A stretch of DNA of 16,571 nt from an uncultured Erysipelotrichaceae bacterium (GTDB taxonomy: Bacteria; Bacillota_I; Bacilli_A; RF39; UBA660), in NCBI GenBank assembly GCA_902767005.1, contig CACXFY010000192.1, forward strand, positions 1 through 16,571. The letters are read 5' to 3'. Of the stretch, positions 15,701 through 16,571 are shown one piece after another (the stretch's first letter is position 1; each line of letters opens with the position of its first letter). The position numbers were made by a program, and so were the translations under genes. The notes under the pieces were generated by a model. The model was not told where the DNA came from. It searched no databases and worked only from the letters and a program-made list of their open reading frames with translations.

Positions 15701-16063
15701 AAACGACTCTCTATTAGGCAAATATCTTAAATATCCAGTAAGATTAGTAATAACTATATACTTATCACCATCTACTAATTTATTTAAAGTCTCCATTCTA
15801 CTTACTTGTAAATCAGGTGAGATAGCAAGAGCCTCACTAGTTAAAAAATCATCCATTGGAAACAATAAAGTATTATCATTTAAACTACTAATAGTAGAAT
15901 ACAGTTTATTAGCTTCATATAAACTATTAACTACAACTAAAATATTCTTCTTTTCCTTTAAAAACAAATTATTTAAATAGACACAAAAAAACTCATCGGT
16001 AAGACCAACCATACCCATGTGCTTTTTTAAATCAAATTGAATTAAATCTGTAAAAAAATTCAT
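12731..16063 (-). CDS. mfd: Transcription-repair coupling factor Mfd
   Basis: This 1110-residue DNA translocase removes RNA polymerase stalled at lesions and recruits UvrA. Regions in order are the UvrB-like N-terminal module (about 1-330), the CarD-like RNA polymerase interaction domain (about 425-490, V-G-D-Y-V-V-H), and the relay and superfamily 2 helicase. The helicase has Walker A G-D-V-G-F-G-K586-T, D681-E-E-Q, T-A-T-P (707-710), V-H-G-Q-M (793-797) and R-G-R-V-G-R (852-857). The C-terminal TRCF domain contains an acidic run at about 965. AGGTGATC, which includes the pth stop, precedes the ATG by 3 bases, so pth and mfd are coupled. The gene ends with adjacent stops TGA-TAA. The length is slightly below that of Bacillus Mfd, with no key motif missing. 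Confidence 0.98.
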   Translation of the reverse strand: MNFFTDLIQFDLKKHMGMVGLTDEFFCVYLNNLFLKEKKNILVVVNSLYEANKLYSTISSLNDNTLLFPMDDFLTSEALAISPDLQVSRMETLNKLVDGDKYIVITNLTGYLRYLPNRESFIKNIINLKVGDVLEPSKLVEKLVSIGYVRDSIVSKTGEFAVRGFVVDVFPIDSDDPIRIEYFDDEVESIRIFDSETQKSISNLNEIVIKPYFEFVTDNQVLESEFGKQKYLPKYSDVININDFLEENYTFFKDYEQIEISYQNMVQEMLDYRNEKDNDFDGNYMFELDSLKVNYPIYYMGINNMSNNIDISSIVNFNVRTITTFSENVDRINTYIREGISNKKTIIICLKKYQLKSIIKALNMKFIETTFDNIHLNEVNLIEGNYSNGFEYNNIILLTANELFNINNNKKKYHTKFKYSTTIKDYNKLAVGDYVVHNVHGIGVYNGIKTLSLYGISKDYLEVLYQGTDKIYIPVEKIDILGRYSGGEGSAPKINKLGGTEWQKTKARVRSKITDIADKLIKLYAERESRRGFAFSKDCDMLIDFENDFPYELTKDQALAIKTIKEDMEKAVPMDRLLCGDVGFGKTEVAFVASFKAMLDSKQVLFLCPTTILANQHYENALERFKNYPVSIALLNRFTSTKEVNRILEGLKNGTIDMVIGTHRLLSDDIKLKDLGLLIIDEEQRFGVMHKEKIKQYKSNVDVLTLTATPIPRTLQMSLTGLRSLSLIETPPINRYPIQTYVVEENKQILKDAIYKEMSRNGQVFILYNRVQSIEEAANRIQNIAPDARITIVHGQMTKNDLESRLMDFIKHEYDILVCTTIIETGIDIPNVNTLIVIDADRFGLSQLYQIRGRVGRSDKIAYTYLMYQPFKTLTDTAVKRLNVIKEFTELGSGFSIATRDLSIRGAGDILGSEQAGFIDSVGIDLYLRMLNEEVNKRKENVEIEEEEEDNSNPLLNVATHIDDNYVSEDDLKIEIHRKINEIDSRDKFNQVKDELEDRFGKLDEDLIIYMYEEWFEKLASKLKVKHVNQSKNSIEMVFGEDFISKVDTEELFVDAYHVTNMYRFLSRGSNIVIVLDIIKLEKHPVYYLVELLDKVYVKFFNSIDKKNNN

Positions 16064-16067
16064 ATGA

Positions 16068-16571
16068 TCACCTATTTTTTCTATTATATTTGCTCATCAT
16101 ATCATTAAAAGGCATACCATAAAAATCATCAATTACTTCATTTATTACTTTAGATAAATCAAATATTATATCTAAATCTTCTTTACTTAACTTACCAAGA
16201 ACATAATCTTTAGTATCAATACTTTTATCTTTGGCAATACCAATCTTTATTCTCTTATAAAGACTAGTACCAAGATTCTTTTCAATATCTCTTAAACCAT
16301 TATGTCCTCCACAAGATCCTTTATCTTTTATTTTAAAATTACCTACAAATAAATCCATGTCATCAGAAATAACAATCACATTCTCTATTGGTATTTTAAA
16401 ATAATCTACATATTTTTTTACTACTCCACCACTTAAATTCATATATGATTGTGGTTTCAATAAAATAGTTTCTTCACCATTTATCTTATCTTTAATATAT
16501 TTACCATTAAATTTTGTAGACCATTTAGTATTTATTTTTTTATAATCAACATAATTATCTAACATCATAAA
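16068..16571 (-). CDS. pth: Peptidyl-tRNA hydrolase, N-terminus cut by window end
   Basis: The frame is open to the last base of the window (Phe codon 16571-16569). The visible part begins within the family motif H-N-I-G-F-x-x-x-D, at F-M-M-L-D. About 20 N-terminal residues, including the N-x-G-x-x-Y segment and the catalytic histidine, therefore lie outside the window. Visible are K-P-Q-S-Y-M-N-L-S-G, the I-S-D-D-M-D-L segment carrying the catalytic aspartate, and G-G-H-N-G-L, whose Asn is active-site. Pth hydrolyses peptidyl-tRNA released from stalled ribosomes and is essential in most bacteria. The stop is TGA and overlaps the mfd ribosome binding site. The pth-mfd adjacency is typical of Bacilli. 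Confidence 0.95.
   Translation of the reverse strand, partial: FMMLDNYVDYKKINTKWSTKFNGKYIKDKINGEETILLKPQSYMNLSGGVVKKYVDYFKIPIENVIVISDDMDLFVGNFKIKDKGSCGGHNGLRDIEKNLGTSLYKRIKIGIAKDKSIDTKDYVLGKLSKEDLDIIFDLSKVINEVIDDFYGMPFNDMMSKYNRKNR

Noticed and set aside
1..16571. CRISPR arrays, insertion sequences, tRNA or rRNA genes, phage genes
   Set aside because: No regularly spaced repeats, transposase motifs, terminal inverted repeats, cloverleaf sequences or rRNA stretches were seen. Repetition is limited to A/T-rich low-complexity runs and terminator stems.

Overview
The window is strongly AT-rich, and every recognisable gene lies on the minus strand, so transcription runs from position 16571 towards 1. 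The gene content is that of a low-GC Gram-positive bacterium of the Bacilli: a T-box-controlled methionyl-tRNA synthetase, SpoVG, DivIC/FtsB, a SipW-type signal peptidase, FtsH, and the pth-mfd pair. Synteny resembles the Bacillus origin-proximal block (metS-tatD-ksgA, spoVG, pth-mfd, divIC, tilS-ftsH, dusB), but it is rearranged and trimmed. Intergenic spaces are short and codons are very A/T-biased, which suggests an uncultured, small-genome gut-type member of the Bacilli (RF39/Erysipelotrichales-like). This lineage is an inference. Two genes (pth, mfd) end in TGA, so UGA is a stop here and the mollicute code 4 is not in use.

Layout in transcription order. (1) 16571-12731: peptidyl-tRNA hydrolase (5' end cut by the window edge), translationally coupled to the repair translocase Mfd. 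(2) 12689-12033: an unrecognised, highly charged helical protein. (3) 12028-11768: promoter and Met T-box leader, then metG (11747-10221) and tatD (10181-9429). (4) 9378-7507: two paralogous membrane-anchored or secreted beta-rich proteins with a shared cysteine pair, followed by a SipW-like signal peptidase. This is the most accessory-looking and least described part of the window. (5) 7458-5882: rsmA, spoVG and divIC. (6) 5826-2524: tilS coupled to ftsH. (7) 2460-2026: mscL. (8) 1978-1: dusB, an RDD membrane protein and a PrsW-like intramembrane protease (cut by the window start), with overlapping ends that indicate one operon.

Most of the core is translation quality control (Pth, MetG, RsmA, TilS, DusB), with repair (Mfd, perhaps TatD), division and envelope functions (DivIC, SpoVG, FtsH, MscL) interleaved. 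The DNA is packaged unusually tightly. Seven genes end in their own intrinsic terminator, several with the stop codon inside the hairpin, and the next gene's promoter often follows directly after the U-tract.
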